Shown piece by piece: positions 26,100-32,466 of a stretch of 32,466 bases of DNA. Location of the stretch: the NCBI GenBank assembly GCA_903869955.1, contig CAIQBC010000141.1, forward strand, positions 1-32,466. The letters are read 5' to 3'. The notes beneath the pieces are model-generated. The model ran no database searches, was not told the DNA's origin, and saw nothing but the letters and a program-made list of their open reading frames with translations. Position numbers and translations under genes: made by a program. The DNA is from an uncultured Opitutia bacterium (GTDB lineage Bacteria > Verrucomicrobiota > Verrucomicrobiia > Opitutales > Opitutaceae). The stretch's first letter is position 1; every line of letters starts with the position of its first letter.

Positions 26100-26263
26100 C
26101 GAGGCCGTCGGCGGTTCGGGTTGGCCGTGCGACGGCTTGGCGGGGGCGCGGTGGCAAAACGGCCGATGCGTTCCGCGATGAAAAGTCCGCTCCTTCCCTG
26201 TGCCCGCGCTTGACTTGCTCCCGCAGGGCCGCATGGATGCCCCGGCCCGCGCACCTTTTCTCC

Positions 26264-27175
26264 ATGACCCCATCGGAATTGAAACAAACTCTCTCGGCCG
26301 GCCTGCTATCGTTTCCCGTCACCGACTTCGACGCGGCGGGCGATTTCCGCCCCGACACCTATGCCCGCCGGCTCGAATGGCTCATGCCCTACGGCGCGAG
26401 CGCGCTCTTCGCCGCCGGCGGCACGGGGGAATTTTTTTCCCTCACCGCGCCGGACTACGGCGCGGTGATTCGCACGGCGGTCAGCACCTGCCGGGGCCGC
26501 GTGCCCATCATTGCGGGCACTGGCGGGCCGACGCGGCAGGCGATCGCGTTTGCGCAGGAGGCGGAGAAAATCGGGGCGCAGGGCGTGCTGCTGCTGCCAC
26601 ATTACCTGACCGAAGCCTCGCAGGAAGGTCTGGCGGCGCATGTCGAGGCGGTGTGCCGGGCGGTAAAATGTGGCGTCATCCTCTACAACCGCGGGGTCTG
26701 CCGCCTGACTGCCGCCACGCTCGTCCCGCTCGCGGAGCGCTGCCCGAACCTCGTCGGTTTCAAGGATGGCCTCGGCGAGATCGAGCTGATGGTGTCCATC
26801 CGCCGCCAACTCGGCGACCGCTTCGCCTATCTCGGCGGCCTGCCGACGGCGGAAGTCTATGCGGCGGCTTACAAGGCGCTCGGCGTGCCGGTCTATTCGT
26901 CGGCGGTGTTCAATTTCATCCCGAAGACGGCGATGGACTTTTACCGCGCGCTGGCGACCGACGACCACGCCACGATGAACAGGCTGCTCGACCGATTTTT
27001 CCTGCCCTACCTTGAGATCCGCAACCGCCGCGCGGGCTACGCGGTGAGCATCGTCAAGGCCGGCGTCAGGCTTGCCGGTTATGACGCCGGCCCGGTGCGT
27101 CCACCGCTGGTTGACCTCACCGCCGAGGAGACCGTGCGCCTAGCGGAGCTCGTTCGTGCACTCGGCCCGCAATAA
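26264..27175 (+). CDS. kdgD: 5-dehydro-4-deoxyglucarate dehydratase
   Basis: A 303-residue class I lyase of the DHDPS/NAL family. It converts 5-keto-4-deoxyglucarate to 2-oxoglutarate semialdehyde, water and CO2, the second step of glucarate and galactarate breakdown. Visible features: FPVTDFD near the start, [10 protein letters not shown] (52-61), Tyr141 in ILYNRG and the Schiff-base Lys167 in VGFKDGLGE. Length is normal. The subfamily call rests on [16 protein letters not shown] and ILYNRGV and on the gudD neighbour; other DHDPS-like enzymes are possible. The frame extends 56 codons upstream with Arg-rich non-homologous sequence, so ATG 26264 is used. Leader CACCTTTTCTCC is pyrimidine-rich. 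The next enzyme, a 2-oxoglutarate-semialdehyde dehydrogenase, is not in the window. Confidence 0.88.
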   Translation: MTPSELKQTLSAGLLSFPVTDFDAAGDFRPDTYARRLEWLMPYGASALFAAGGTGEFFSLTAPDYGAVIRTAVSTCRGRVPIIAGTGGPTRQAIAFAQEAEKIGAQGVLLLPHYLTEASQEGLAAHVEAVCRAVKCGVILYNRGVCRLTAATLVPLAERCPNLVGFKDGLGEIELMVSIRRQLGDRFAYLGGLPTAEVYAAAYKALGVPVYSSAVFNFIPKTAMDFYRALATDDHATMNRLLDRFFLPYLEIRNRRAGYAVSIVKAGVRLAGYDAGPVRPPLVDLTAEETVRLAELVRALGPQ

Positions 27176-27295
27176 CCCCGTGACGTTCCTGATGCATTGG
27201 CTGGCGACACCGCCGATGGGAGCGGTCGGTGCTCATCCCGTCCGGGTGCCGCTTGCCGGGTGAAAGCGTTCCGCCCGCCCGCAGAATTTTCCGCC

Positions 27296-28642
27296 ATGCA
27301 TCTGCTCGTCCCCGATTCCGACACTCCCACTGTCACCGCGATGCGGGTCATCCCCGTGGCCGGGCGCGACTCGATGCTCCTTAATCTCAGCGGGGCGCAC
27401 GGCCCATTTTTCACCCGCAATGTCGTGCTGCTCACGGACAACGCCGGCCGCACCGGCGCGGGCGAGACGCCCGGCGGCGAACGTATCCGGCAGACGTTGG
27501 AGGACGCGCGCTCCTTCGTCGTCGGCCGGCCCGTTGGCATGGTTAACGCGATCCTCGACCAGGTGCGCGAGCAATTTGGCGATCGCGACGCCGGCGGACG
27601 CGGCGTGCAAACCTTCGATTTGCGCACGACCATCCACGCCATGACCGCGCTGGAGGCCGCGATGCTCGACCTGCTTGGCCAGCACCGGAGCGTGCCGGTG
27701 GCCGATTTGCTCGGCACCGGGCGGCAACGCGACACGGTCGAGGTGCTCGGTTATTTGTTTTACATCGGCGACCGCCGGAAAACCAGTCTGCCCTACGAAG
27801 CCCCGCCCGCATCTGCTGACGGCTGGCTGCGCCTACGGCATGAGGAGGCGCTGGCCACGCCGGCCGTTGTGCGGCTGGCCGAGGCGGCGCATGCGCGGTA
27901 TGGGTTCAACGATTTTAAACTCAAAGGAGGGGTGCGTTCCGGCGCGGAGGAGATGGAGGCCGTCACGGCGCTGGCGGCGCGTTTTCCCGGCGCGCGCATT
28001 ACGCTGGACCCCAATGGCGCCTGGTCGCTCGCCGAGGCCGTGCGCCTCTGCCGCGGCCAGCAGCGCGTGCTCGCCTACGCGGAGGATCCATGTGGCGCGG
28101 AGCACGGCCGCTCGGGCCGCGAGATTATGGCGGAGTTTCGCCGCGCCACCGGCCTGCCGACGGCGACGAACATGGTCGCGACCGACTGGCCGCAGCTCGA
28201 GGACGCGCTGCGGCTGGAAGCGGTGGACATCCCCCTCGCCGACCCGCATTTCTGGACCATGCAAGGCTCGGTGCGCGTCGCCCAGCGCTGTGTCGAGCAC
28301 GGGCTGACGTGGGGCTCGCATTCCAACAACCATTTTGACATCTCGCTGGCCATGTTCACCCACGTCGCCGCCGCCGCGCCGGGCCGGGTGACGGCGATTG
28401 ACACGCACTGGATCTGGCAGGACGGCCAGCGGCTGACGAAGGAGCCGCTCGTCATTGCGGGCGGTCGCCTGCGCGTGCCCGACCGGCCCGGGCTCGGCTT
28501 GGAGGTTGATGATGCGCAGCTGGAGCAGGCGCATGAGCTTTACCGTCGGCACGGTCTTGGTGCGCGCGACGACGCGGCGGCGATGCAGTTTCTGGTTCCT
28601 GGGTGGGAATTTGATCCCAAGCGGCCGTGTCTCGTGCGGTGA
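27296..28642 (+). CDS. gudD: Glucarate dehydratase (enolase superfamily)
   Basis: A 448-residue enzyme that dehydrates D-glucarate (and often L-idarate) to 5-keto-4-deoxyglucarate, the substrate of the KdgD encoded just upstream. All catalytic residues of the family are visible: Lys208 and Lys210 in FKLKGG, magnesium ligands Asp238 (TLDPNGAW), Glu263 (YAEDPCG) and Asn292 (ATNM), and the Asp316/His342 dyad ([16 protein letters not shown]). They are offset by three from the Escherichia coli numbering as I remember it. Length is as expected. ATG 27296 is chosen; 33 upstream codons are not homologous. Leader GCAGAATTTTCCGCC has no Shine-Dalgarno. The gap to kdgD is 120 bases, so co-transcription is likely. 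Confidence 0.94.
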   Translation: MHLLVPDSDTPTVTAMRVIPVAGRDSMLLNLSGAHGPFFTRNVVLLTDNAGRTGAGETPGGERIRQTLEDARSFVVGRPVGMVNAILDQVREQFGDRDAGGRGVQTFDLRTTIHAMTALEAAMLDLLGQHRSVPVADLLGTGRQRDTVEVLGYLFYIGDRRKTSLPYEAPPASADGWLRLRHEEALATPAVVRLAEAAHARYGFNDFKLKGGVRSGAEEMEAVTALAARFPGARITLDPNGAWSLAEAVRLCRGQQRVLAYAEDPCGAEHGRSGREIMAEFRRATGLPTATNMVATDWPQLEDALRLEAVDIPLADPHFWTMQGSVRVAQRCVEHGLTWGSHSNNHFDISLAMFTHVAAAAPGRVTAIDTHWIWQDGQRLTKEPLVIAGGRLRVPDRPGLGLEVDDAQLEQAHELYRRHGLGARDDAAAMQFLVPGWEFDPKRPCLVR

Positions 28643-28730
28643 ACGAGCCGTGCATCGCCGGATCGCCTGCGGTCGCCGGCTCTGCCTCAATACCCGGGGC
28701 TCCGCGTGCGGACGTTTTGGCGTTTGGCGG

Positions 28731-28758
28731 GCCTGATGCCTGATGCCCGATGCCTGTG
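28731..28758 (+). repeat. Four tandem 7-base units upstream of the transporter promoter
   Basis: GCCTGAT, GCCTGAT, GCCCGAT and GCCTGTG stand head to tail, ending two bases before the sigma-54-like promoter. They could be a regulator-binding array or chance slippage. Confidence 0.55.
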
Positions 28759-28760
28759 GG

Positions 28761-28776
28761 TGGCACGGTGCTTGCG
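28761..28776 (+). promoter_or_regulatory. Sigma-54 (RpoN) promoter match for the ABC importer operon
   Basis: TGGCACG-GTGC-TTGC matches the sigma-54 consensus TGGCACG-N4-TTGC at every fixed base. The invariant GG (28762-28763) and GC (28774-28775) are exactly 10 bases apart. Transcription would start near 28787, about 42 bases before the yejB-like ATG at 28829. No sigma-70 promoter of comparable quality is seen there. Use by RNA polymerase is inferred. Confidence 0.6.
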
Positions 28777-28828
28777 CGGCGACCCGCGACGGTATTTCAT
28801 CAGGCACGTTTTTTCTGCCGTCCCCTTC

Positions 28829-29848
28829 ATGCGCGCCTACTTCCTCCGCCGCCTGCTGCTCATCCCGCCCACGTTGCTGGGGGTCACGGTGCTGGTGTTT
28901 TGCATCACCCGGTTCGCCCCCGGCGGGCCGGTCGAGCAGGCGATCATGCGGGCGCAGGCGGGCGAAACCGGCGCCGGCGGCACGTCGCGCGGGCCCAACC
29001 GCGGGGCGCTTTCCACCGCGCAGATCGAGCAGCTCAAGGCCTACTACGGTTTCGACCAGCCGGTCCACGTCGCCTATTTTCACTGGCTCGGCCGGGTGTT
29101 GCGCGGCGATCTCGGCAGCTCGTTCACCTACAGTGAACCCGTCTGGCAGGTCATCGCCCGGTGCCTGCCGGTCACGCTGGCCTATGGCGTGATCAGCCTC
29201 GTGCTGGTCTATCTCATCAGCCTCCCGCTCGGCATCCTCAAGGCCGTGAAGCACCGCACGCTGTTGGATATGATCTCTTCCGTGGTGGTTTTTGTCGGCT
29301 ATGCCATCCCCGGCTACGCGCTCGGCGCGCTGCTGCTGGTGTTCCTCGCGGCGCGGCTCCGCTGGTTCCCCATGGGCGGTTTTGTGGGCGATAACTGGGA
29401 TGACCTCAACGGGTGGGGCCAGATCAAGGATTTTTGCTGGCACGCCGTGCTGCCGCTCACCTGCTACACGCTGGGCGGCTTCGCTTTCGTGACGCTGCTC
29501 ACCAAGAACCAGCTCTTGGACAACCTTGCCGCCGATTACGTCCGCACCGCTGTCGCCAAGGGGGTGACTTTCCGCCGCGCGGTCTTCGCGCACGCCTTCC
29601 GCAACTCGCTCATCCCGCTCGCGACCGACTTCGGCCAGACGCTCGGCGCGCTCGTCGTTGGCTCGATCCTGCTTGAACCGCTTTTCGACATCAACGGGAT
29701 GGGGCTGCTCTTTTATCACTCAATCCAGAGCCGCGACTCCATGGTGGTCATGGGTGTGCTGCTCGTGGAGGCGCTGATGTTGCTCACGAGCAATATCGTC
29801 GGCGACGTGCTCGTGGCGCTCGCCGACCCGCGGGTGCGTTTCAAATAA
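28829..29848 (+). CDS. yejB: ABC importer inner-membrane permease, YejB/OppB type
   Basis: A 339-residue permease of the peptide/oligomer (binding-protein-dependent) family. The N-terminus MRAYFLRRLLLIPPTLLGVT, helix 1 and the motif VTRFAPGGPVEQ-like sequence TRFAPGGPVEQAIM are hallmarks. Six membrane helices are apparent. The EAA loop that contacts the ATPase is at about 236-264 (ADYVRTAVAKGVTFRRAVF). It forms a heterodimer with the next gene product. YejABEF imports peptides such as microcin C in enterobacteria; in this aldarate locus the cargo may differ. ATG 28829 is chosen; 41 upstream in-frame codons are not homologous and would overlap the sigma-54 site. Leader TGCCGTCCCCTTC is pyrimidine-rich. 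Confidence 0.9.
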   Translation: MRAYFLRRLLLIPPTLLGVTVLVFCITRFAPGGPVEQAIMRAQAGETGAGGTSRGPNRGALSTAQIEQLKAYYGFDQPVHVAYFHWLGRVLRGDLGSSFTYSEPVWQVIARCLPVTLAYGVISLVLVYLISLPLGILKAVKHRTLLDMISSVVVFVGYAIPGYALGALLLVFLAARLRWFPMGGFVGDNWDDLNGWGQIKDFCWHAVLPLTCYTLGGFAFVTLLTKNQLLDNLAADYVRTAVAKGVTFRRAVFAHAFRNSLIPLATDFGQTLGALVVGSILLEPLFDINGMGLLFYHSIQSRDSMVVMGVLLVEALMLLTSNIVGDVLVALADPRVRFK

Positions 29849-29864
29849 ACTGCGGCCATCCCCT

Positions 29865-30920
29865 GTGCGTCTCTCCCCCCAAACCCGCCGCCAGTTTCAG
29901 CGCTTCCGCTCCCACCGGCGCGGCTGGTGGTCGTTTCTCATCCTCGGGGTGCTGGCCGTCGCCGCGCTGTTCGCCGAGCTGCTCGTGAGCAACCGCGCGC
30001 TCGTCGTGCGCTACGAGGGCAAGTTGTTTTTCCCCAGCTATGGTGCGATCCACACGGGTCGCGAGTTTGGCTTCGACTACGAATACGAGGTCAGCTACCG
30101 CGACCTGCGCGCGCGGCTCGCCACCGAGGGCAAAGGCGGCTGGGTGCTCATGCCACCGGTGCCCTACGGCCCGAATGAAAACACCTACATCGGCCAGACC
30201 TTCGCCCCGCGCGCACCCGACGCGACCACCCGCCACCTCCTTGGCACTGACCAGCTCAACCGCGATATCCTGGCGCGCCTGCTCTATGGGCTGCGCAATT
30301 CGCTGATTTTTTCCACGGGCTTTGTCCTGCTTACCTACTTGCTGGGGGTTTCGATCGGTTGCGCGATGGGCTGGTTCGCCGGCTGGTTCGACTTGGTCGC
30401 ACAGCGTTTCATCGAGATCTGGTCGCTGCTGCCGTTCCTGCTGGTCGTGATCATCGTCCGCTCTGCGCTGCCGCCGGGGGTGCAGTTCAACCTTGGCATC
30501 CTGCTCGGCGTGGTGGTGGTGTTTTCCTGGGTCGGCCTCACCTACTACATGCGCACCGCGACCTACCGCGAAAAGGCCCGGGAATACGTGGCCGCCGCCG
30601 AAGTGCTGGGGGCCAGCCCGGGCCGGATTATTTTTCGCCATATCCTGCCCAACACCGTCGCCACGCTCGTCACCTTCCTCCCGTTTTACGCCGCGGCCTC
30701 GATCTCCAGCCTCACCGCGCTCGACTATATCGGTTTCGGCCTGCCGCCGCCCATGCCGAGCTGGGGCGAGCTGCTCCGGACCGGCACCTCCAACCTCGAC
30801 GCGCCATGGATTGTCGCCTCGGCCTTTGGCGCGCTCAGCCTCGTGCTGGTGCTCATCACCTTTGTGGGCGAGGCGCTGCGCGAAGCCTTTGACCCGAAAA
30901 AATTCGCCCTCTACCAATGA
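29865..30920 (+). CDS. yejE: ABC importer inner-membrane permease, YejE/OppC type
   Basis: A 351-residue partner permease. After an N-terminal cytoplasmic stretch and helix 1 (WWSFLILGVLAVAALFAELL) it has the long YejE-type periplasmic segment (VVRYEGKLFFPSYG, MPPVPYGPNENTY). The motif HLLGTDQLNRDILARLLYG follows, then five more helices. The EAA loop is EYVAAAEVLGASPGRIIFRH. The YejE-type segment distinguishes it from ordinary OppC. The start is GTG at 29865, 16 bases after the yejB stop, with leader GCGGCCATCCCCT. It belongs to the same operon as the flanking permease and binding-protein genes. Confidence 0.92.
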   Translation: MRLSPQTRRQFQRFRSHRRGWWSFLILGVLAVAALFAELLVSNRALVVRYEGKLFFPSYGAIHTGREFGFDYEYEVSYRDLRARLATEGKGGWVLMPPVPYGPNENTYIGQTFAPRAPDATTRHLLGTDQLNRDILARLLYGLRNSLIFSTGFVLLTYLLGVSIGCAMGWFAGWFDLVAQRFIEIWSLLPFLLVVIIVRSALPPGVQFNLGILLGVVVVFSWVGLTYYMRTATYREKAREYVAAAEVLGASPGRIIFRHILPNTVATLVTFLPFYAAASISSLTALDYIGFGLPPPMPSWGELLRTGTSNLDAPWIVASAFGALSLVLVLITFVGEALREAFDPKKFALYQ

Positions 30921-30956
30921 CCCCTCATGGTTGAGCCAAACCCCGTCATTCCCCTT

Positions 30957-32466
30957 ATGAAGAAACGTCACGCCCTTCTCCCTGTCTTGGCCGCCGCCGC
31001 GGCGCTGCTCGCGGCCCCCGGCCCCGTCTTCGCCGCCACGCCGGCCGCCGCCCCGTTTCCCGGCATGGAGGCCGACCTCAACCGCACGCTCAAGGAACAG
31101 GCGGACTTTTACGCGTTCAAAACTCCCGCCGATTTTACGAAGGATACCGGCGGCCTGACTTGGCAGGACGGTTCCGACTTGCCGGAGTTCGGCGATCCCG
31201 CCGCGAAAAAAGGCGGCACGCTCCGCGGGTGGATCTCGGATTTTCCCAGCACGTTTCGCACGGTCGGCCCCGACGCCAACGACAGCTTCCGCGGCTACCT
31301 GCTCGACAACGTCGAGCTGGAGCTGCTCCGGCCGCATCCCAACGTGCCCGGCCGTTTTTTCCCCGAACTCGCGAAGGACTGGGCCGTGGACCGGGCGCAC
31401 AAGACCGTCTTTTTCCGGCTCGACCCTGCGGCGCGCTGGTCCGACGGCACGCCGCTGACCACCGAGGACGTGGTCTTCACCTTTTACATGCTGCGGAGCC
31501 CGCTGCTCAACGACCCGTGGTCCAATGATTTTTTTCCGAAGACCTACGAGCGCCTGACCATTTACGACGCGCGCACATTCGCCATCACGCTCCGTGAGCT
31601 GAAGCCGGACATCGAGAGCCGGGCCGGCGAGATCAGCTTCTATCCGAAACATTTCTTCAAGGAGTTCGGCCCCGGTTGGGAGGAAAAATACAACTGGCGC
31701 GTCACGCCGACCAACGGCGCCTACCTCCTCCACGACGAGGACGTGAAAAAGCAGGTCTCGGTCACCCTCACCCGCAAGGCCGACTGGTGGGCGAAGGACA
31801 AGCGGTTCCAGCGTTACCGCTTCAACCCCGACAAGATCCGCCTCACCGTCATCCGCGAGCCCGACAAGGCGTTCGAGGCCTTCCTGCGCGGCGACCTCGA
31901 CCTCTCGCCCATGGGCATGCTTGGCCAGCCCAAATACTGGTACGACAAGCTGGCCGACACGCAGCGTGACGTCGCCGCCGGCTACATCGTCAAGACGACG
32001 TTTTACGACAATATCCCCTGTCCCGACCTCGGCCTGTGGATCAACGAGTCCAAGCCCCTCCTCAGCAACCGCGACCTCCGGGAGGGCCTGCACTACGCCA
32101 CCAACATGGAACTCATCTGCCGCCAGTTTTATCGCGGCGACGCGGTCGTGCAGCAGACGCGCTCCGACGGCTACGGCTGGCGGGTGAATCCCACCATTTC
32201 CGCCCGCCCGTTCGACCCCGTGAAGGCCCGCGAATTTTTCGCCAAGGCGGGTTTCATCAAGCAGGGGCCTGATGGCGTCCTGATCAACGCGCAGGGCCAG
32301 CGCCTCTCATTTACCATCACCGCCTACCTGCAAAGCCTGCAGGACCGGCTCACCATCCTGAAGGAGGAGGCGCTCAAAGCCGGCCTCGAATACAACCTTG
32401 AGATTCTCGACTCGACGACGGGTTTCAAAAAGATGCTGCAGAAGCAGCACGACATCGCCATCGCCG
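30957..32466 (+). CDS. yejA: ABC importer periplasmic binding protein, YejA/SBP_bac_5 type (3' end missing)
   Basis: The frame is open from ATG 30957 to the window end (503 codons), so the C-terminus is cut off. A signal peptide (MKKRHALLPVLAAAAALLAA, cleavage near VFA-ATPA) sends it to the periplasm. Family 5 binding-protein features are clear: KKGGTLRGWISDFPSTF, AARWSDGTPLTTEDVVFTF, VTPTNGAYLL, INESKPLLSNRDLREGLHYA. The TFR..GPDANDSF type start is YejA-like. It starts 36 bases after yejE. The cargo is unknown: oligopeptides are usual for the family, but some members bind oligosaccharides. The ATPase gene is not in view and may follow. Confidence 0.9.
   Translation, partial: MKKRHALLPVLAAAAALLAAPGPVFAATPAAAPFPGMEADLNRTLKEQADFYAFKTPADFTKDTGGLTWQDGSDLPEFGDPAAKKGGTLRGWISDFPSTFRTVGPDANDSFRGYLLDNVELELLRPHPNVPGRFFPELAKDWAVDRAHKTVFFRLDPAARWSDGTPLTTEDVVFTFYMLRSPLLNDPWSNDFFPKTYERLTIYDARTFAITLRELKPDIESRAGEISFYPKHFFKEFGPGWEEKYNWRVTPTNGAYLLHDEDVKKQVSVTLTRKADWWAKDKRFQRYRFNPDKIRLTVIREPDKAFEAFLRGDLDLSPMGMLGQPKYWYDKLADTQRDVAAGYIVKTTFYDNIPCPDLGLWINESKPLLSNRDLREGLHYATNMELICRQFYRGDAVVQQTRSDGYGWRVNPTISARPFDPVKAREFFAKAGFIKQGPDGVLINAQGQRLSFTITAYLQSLQDRLTILKEEALKAGLEYNLEILDSTTGFKKMLQKQHDIAIA

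Noticed and set aside
26210-26238. TTGACT 17 bases before ATGGAT upstream of kdgD, a possible sigma-70 promoter.
   Set aside because: The -10 element is poor; only the -35 is convincing, so it was not listed as a feature.
29841-32093. A 750-codon minus-strand open frame opposite the importer genes.
   Set aside because: It overlaps two permeases and a binding protein with clear motifs; no domain is recognisable in the antisense product.

Overview
The window looks like chromosome from a high-GC Gram-negative bacterium, most likely a Verrucomicrobiota member close to Opitutaceae. This placement is an inference. It rests on LptD with a signal peptide (an LPS-bearing outer membrane), secreted proteins with Verrucomicrobia-style N- and C-terminal motifs ([18 protein letters not shown]...FFG), a fused CobA-HemD, and the general gene style. 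Almost no gene start carries a Shine-Dalgarno sequence. Most starts follow a short pyrimidine-rich leader.

Region 1 (1-5.7 kb) holds the end of a DUF4139 protein with a hairpin terminator and a tRNA-Gln(UUG) on the minus strand. Next come a cloverleaf-like palindromic repeat and a minus-strand run scpA > small unknown protein > thioredoxin. A circularly permuted ATP-grasp gene (COG2308 type) diverges from scpA. Directly after it lies a short coding remnant that I read as the tail of a DUF2126/COG4196 partner gene. An AT-richer stretch with one doubtful small ORF follows.

Region 2 (5.7-18.5 kb) is mostly housekeeping: a fused ABC exporter, an RsmB-like rRNA cytosine methyltransferase and a cysteine-free LptD on the minus strand; then, on the plus strand, glycogen branching enzyme, an AT-richer secreted/outer-membrane protein, CobA-HemD (sirohaem/haem synthesis) and aspartyl-tRNA synthetase.

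Region 3 (18.5 kb to the end) is the accessory part and looks like an acid-sugar (aldarate/hexuronate) utilisation locus. On the minus strand a 906-residue UxaA-family dehydratase with an internal duplication is followed by an aldo/keto reductase. Divergent from it are two secreted proteins, the first carrying an SGNH (GDSL) hydrolase inside a tail-fibre-like scaffold. Then come 5-dehydro-4-deoxyglucarate dehydratase and glucarate dehydratase, which catalyse consecutive steps of D-glucarate breakdown. A Yej/Opp-type ABC importer (two permeases and a binding protein cut by the window edge) follows, preceded by an exact match to the sigma-54 promoter consensus. The working model is uptake of an oligomeric or modified uronate/aldarate, possible de-esterification at the cell surface, and dehydration towards 2-oxoglutarate semialdehyde. 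The transporter ATPase, the semialdehyde dehydrogenase and any regulator are not in the window.
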